Assembly: GCA_002479655.1 (NCBI GenBank) | Contig: DLOQ01000003.1 | Location: forward strand, 2,264-9,377 | Direction of reading: 5' to 3' | Origin: Lachnospiraceae bacterium UBA7480 | Lineage (GTDB): Bacteria; Bacillota; Clostridia; Lachnospirales; Lachnospiraceae | Length of the DNA stretch: 7,114 bases | Part shown: positions 4,795 to 7,114 of the stretch, one piece after another | Numbering within the stretch: the first letter of the stretch is position 1 | How the letters are laid out: each line of letters opens with the position of its first letter | The notes under the pieces: model-generated | What the model saw: the letters and a program-made list of their open reading frames with translations, nothing else | Databases searched by the model: none | Told to the model about the DNA's origin: nothing | Translations under genes and position numbers: made by a program

Positions 4795-6217
4795 ACGAAA
4801 ATTATCTGTCAAGGTTTTTTTGATTACATTCTTCTTGCTTATGGTGGCTTGTTGTGGTACTTTTTCTTGTATTTTGAAAATTATGCCAACATCATATCTA
4901 AAAACACTTAATCAGAATACAGAAAAGGAGTCCTTAAAACTTATTGAAACACTTTCTGCATTTGATAACGTGACTGAATGTATTGAAGCTATTTCCGACT
5001 TTGAAAGGGAAGCCGATGTAAGCGTATGGCTGGACGATCATAACGGCAATACAGTATATCCCCAAAACATTATACAAGATGGCGACACAGTATGTTATGA
5101 GACTTATGTTACTTATGATGAAAATACGGACGATCTTCCTTTTTTAACAGAAAGAAGTTCGCAAACTTTTACTGTAACCTTAAATAATGGGGACAACTAT
5201 ACTCTTATAGTGTTCACTGATTTATTTGTTGTCCGGCAATCAACAGATGTACTTATTTCTATCTTTCCGTATGTCCTTCTGATGGTATTTGGATTGTCGT
5301 TATTATGTTCATTATTCTATTCCTGTTTTATTACAAGACCGATTTTACAACTAAGTAAGATTTCTGAACAAATTGCAGCCTTAGACTTTTCGGGTAAATG
5401 TGATGAAACAAGAAACGACGAACTTGGACGTTTGGCTCATAATTTGAATTATTTATCAGCGTCACTTTCGCACTCTATGGAGGAACTTCGTGCTGCAAAT
5501 ATGCAGCTTAAAACCGATATAGAAAAGGAACAGGAAATAGAGCGTCAAAGGATTGATTTTTTTGCAGCTGCTTCACATGAACTAAAAACCCCATTAACTA
5601 TTTTGAAAGGACACTTGTCCGGAATGCTTAACAATGTAGCCGGTTATGAAGATCATTCCAAATATCTCATGCGTTCTTTAACGGTAACTGAAAAAATGGA
5701 AACATTAATTAAGGAGCTTCTTTATATCTCTAAAATGGATAACAACAATACAGCATTAAAGCGACAGAAAATAAATCTTGCTGAACTGCTCAGAAAAGAG
5801 ATAACTGCTTTATCAGATTGCATTTCAGAGAAAAAACTATTGCTTGATGTAAATGTGCCGGATAAAATAATATGTTATCTTGAAAAGGAGGAGATAGAAC
5901 GCGCAGTACAAAATATTTTGGTAAATGCTATTCGTTATTCGCCAAAAGGAGAAAGAATTAGTGTTATTGCAGAAGAAACAACAGCGGAAATAAGTTGCCG
6001 GATAGAGAACACAGGTGTAAAAATCCCAATAAATTCTCTTCCCCGTTTGTTTGAAGCATTTTATCGCGCAGACATTTCCCGAAACAGCAATACAGGAGGA
6101 ACAGGCTTAGGATTGTATATTGTCCGTGGGATTTTTGAAAGACATGGGGCAAAATATGGTATTACCAATACGGAACAAGGTGTCTGTTTTTGGTTTAAGA
6201 TTAATAAAGCCATATAA
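4778..6217 (+). CDS. Membrane sensor histidine kinase, VanS-like
   Basis: This 479-residue (from TTG) inner-membrane sensor phosphorylates the response regulator encoded just upstream. In order it has TM1 (about 11-35), an extracytoplasmic sensor region of roughly 120 residues (36-155), TM2 (157-184), HAMP (185-237), a coiled linker, and HisKA with H267 in FFAAASHELKTPLT. The HATPase domain follows: N-box N379/N383 in NILVNAIRYSP, F-box FEAFYR (425-430), and G2 GGTGLGL (440-446). The G1 position reads ENTGVKIP instead of DxGxGI, as also seen in VanS-like kinases. No ATG fits. TTG at 4778 is preferred because the G-rich run AGGGGTGGG (4761-4769) ends 8 bases before it. GTG at 4787 is the alternative. 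The start overlaps the regulator gene by 17 bases, indicating translational coupling. The signal is unknown. Confidence 0.94.
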   Translation: MINVIKRKLSVKVFLITFFLLMVACCGTFSCILKIMPTSYLKTLNQNTEKESLKLIETLSAFDNVTECIEAISDFEREADVSVWLDDHNGNTVYPQNIIQDGDTVCYETYVTYDENTDDLPFLTERSSQTFTVTLNNGDNYTLIVFTDLFVVRQSTDVLISIFPYVLLMVFGLSLLCSLFYSCFITRPILQLSKISEQIAALDFSGKCDETRNDELGRLAHNLNYLSASLSHSMEELRAANMQLKTDIEKEQEIERQRIDFFAAASHELKTPLTILKGHLSGMLNNVAGYEDHSKYLMRSLTVTEKMETLIKELLYISKMDNNNTALKRQKINLAELLRKEITALSDCISEKKLLLDVNVPDKIICYLEKEEIERAVQNILVNAIRYSPKGERISVIAEETTAEISCRIENTGVKIPINSLPRLFEAFYRADISRNSNTGGTGLGLYIVRGIFERHGAKYGITNTEQGVCFWFKINKAI

Positions 6218-6279
6218 TTTAACCAACTCCATTGAAAATCCATATTCCATGCAAACAAAATCCAAAGTGATTTGATATT

Positions 6280-6313
6280 ATATAGTCGCTCCAAAAAGGG
6301 CGACTATATTTTT
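6280..6313 (+). terminator. Hairpin with T-run: terminator or attenuator
   Basis: A perfect 10-bp stem (6280-6289 with 6300-6309; outer arm ATATAGTCGC) with a 10-base A-rich loop is followed by TTTTT (6309-6313). This has the shape of a Rho-independent terminator for the response regulator/kinase operon. It ends only about 20 bases before the ATG of the next gene, leaving no room for a promoter in between. Either the downstream gene relies on read-through, or the hairpin lies in its leader. TATTAT at 6276-6281, with TG one base upstream, could be an extended -10 inside this region. Confidence 0.65.
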
Positions 6314-6333
6314 GCGAAAGCGAGGTAATTTTT

Positions 6334-6966
6334 ATGAAAATGAAAATGGTACTTGGTGCAGGGATGGGAACTGTAATGCTTCTTAGTTTTGCGGGCTTTG
6401 CTTCGGCTCATGCTGCACAAAATCAAGCAGAAGCAACACCACCCGTGACGGTTGAACAAGATATGCTATGCAGGGATGGTGAAGATGGGGTGCAGTTCAG
6501 CCTTGATGGCAGTAAATGGGTGTCCCAATCAGACTATGAGAAATCTCTTCCTCAAATTGACTGGTGGACTGTTTCCGAGTATGAGAACTGGATTGCTGAA
6601 CAGAGAGCAGAGCTTGAGGCTTTAATTGGCACAGGTAGTGGCTGGTATGACGGGCAAGGTGTCTATCACGAATGGACGCAAGAAATTGTAGATACCCAAA
6701 TTACCCAATATGAAAAAATTTTGGAGGAAATCAAAGCCGGAGTGTTGTACGCAAAACCGAATGAAGATGGTATCGACTATGCTCAAATATCCCCAAACGG
6801 TGATGATATAATCACGACTTACAGTACTGTTTTTGTAAGAAGTGACGGCAGTGCTATCCACATTGGAGATTATGAAACCCAAAAAGAATTGCAAGAAGCT
6901 ATCAACAGAGCAGTGGAGGACGGAAAATTAACACAAGAAGAAGCCAATTCTATTGACTATCAATAA
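6334..6966 (+). CDS. Secreted protein of unknown function
   Basis: This is a 210-residue precursor. It has a Sec signal peptide: basic start MKMKM, hydrophobic core about 6-24 (VLGAGMGTVMLLSFAGFAS), and probable cleavage after an AxA-like site near 24-28 (SAHAA). There is no lipobox Cys at the cleavage site and no later membrane segment or sorting signal, so export to the outside or cell-wall space is expected. The mature part is acidic and Trp/Tyr-rich, with VQFSLDGSKWVSQSDYEKS (54-72), DWWTVSEYENWI (76-87), GSGWYDGQGVYHEWTQE (101-117) and a helical C-terminus (EAINRAVEDGKLTQEEANS). I recall similar uncharacterised proteins beside two-component systems in Clostridia, but cannot name a family. 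GAGG (6322-6325) lies 8 bases before the ATG. It may be a target or accessory of the upstream sensor kinase; that is inferred from position. Confidence 0.85.
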   Translation: MKMKMVLGAGMGTVMLLSFAGFASAHAAQNQAEATPPVTVEQDMLCRDGEDGVQFSLDGSKWVSQSDYEKSLPQIDWWTVSEYENWIAEQRAELEALIGTGSGWYDGQGVYHEWTQEIVDTQITQYEKILEEIKAGVLYAKPNEDGIDYAQISPNGDDIITTYSTVFVRSDGSAIHIGDYETQKELQEAINRAVEDGKLTQEEANSIDYQ

Positions 6967-7063
6967 CCGGCTTTATAATGAAATAAAAACTGGTATTTGT
7001 AATAATCTACCGCACGTTGGCAAAAAAGCCGCCATTTCTTTTTATAATGTTTTGCTTAGATAA

Positions 7064-7114
7064 AGAAACACACAAAAGCTAACCGCCGCAGATGGCTCAC
7101 CACCATATGCGGCG
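7064..7114. repeat. Intergenic hairpin repeat, copy 3 (cut by window end)
   Basis: The left arm (7081-7095), loop CTCACCA (7096-7102) and most of the right arm (7103-7114) are present; the last three bases lie beyond the window. It matches copy 2 over its whole length, including the flank AGAAACACACAAAAG (7064-7078), and differs from the loop of the other copies by one base. The stem has one internal mismatch, in the same place as in copies 1 and 2. It lies about 100 bases after the secreted-protein gene. The 6967-7063 stretch before it holds nothing I can identify. Confidence 0.75.

Noticed and set aside
4129..6217. VanR/VanS vancomycin-resistance operon
   Set aside because: The similarity is at the level of family style only. 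No vanH, ligase, vanX or vanY gene is in the window, and the same architecture is common in unrelated systems.

Overview
The window looks like an accessory or genome-plasticity region of a low-to-mid GC Firmicute, most likely a gut-type Clostridia/Lachnospiraceae. This rests on strong AGGAGG-type ribosome binding sites, TTGACA/TATAAT promoters, and a VanRS-like two-component system beside a small secreted protein. The genus is an inference. No rRNA, tRNA, CRISPR array, integrase or transposase is visible.

Left part (1-3817): the window opens in the likely 3' end of an unidentified gene. It is followed one base later by a zinc metallo-beta-lactamase-fold (MBL) hydrolase. Convergent to that is a MerR-family regulator of the AdhR/NmlR type. 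Divergent from the regulator is a short-chain dehydrogenase (SDR), driven by a textbook MerR promoter with a 19-bp spacer and a central dyad. Next comes an XRE-cupin regulator (own TATAAT promoter) in operon with a second, different MBL-fold protein. That protein has Asn in place of the second His of HxHxDH and a C-terminal helical, probably winged-helix, tail. Together these look like two small stress or metabolite-responsive modules, each pairing a regulator with metabolic enzymes. Electrophile or aldehyde handling is a reasonable guess from the AdhR-like regulator, but no substrate can be read from the sequence.

Boundary (about 3818-4128): a gene-poor stretch carries a second copy of the roughly 55-bp sequence found at the window's left edge. 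The two direct copies bracket the whole 3.9-kb left part. After this point base composition becomes visibly more AT-rich.

Right part (4129-6966): an OmpR-type response regulator and an overlapping sensor histidine kinase (probable TTG start) form an operon. A hairpin plus T-run separates them from a gene for a 210-residue exported protein of unknown function. The protein is plausibly a target or accessory of the two-component system.

A conserved hairpin of about 37-50 bp occurs three times (866-902, 2191-2244, 7064-7114), each time just downstream of a gene. Its loop and stem are conserved, but it lacks a strong T-tract, so it looks more like a dispersed repeat family than three independent terminators.
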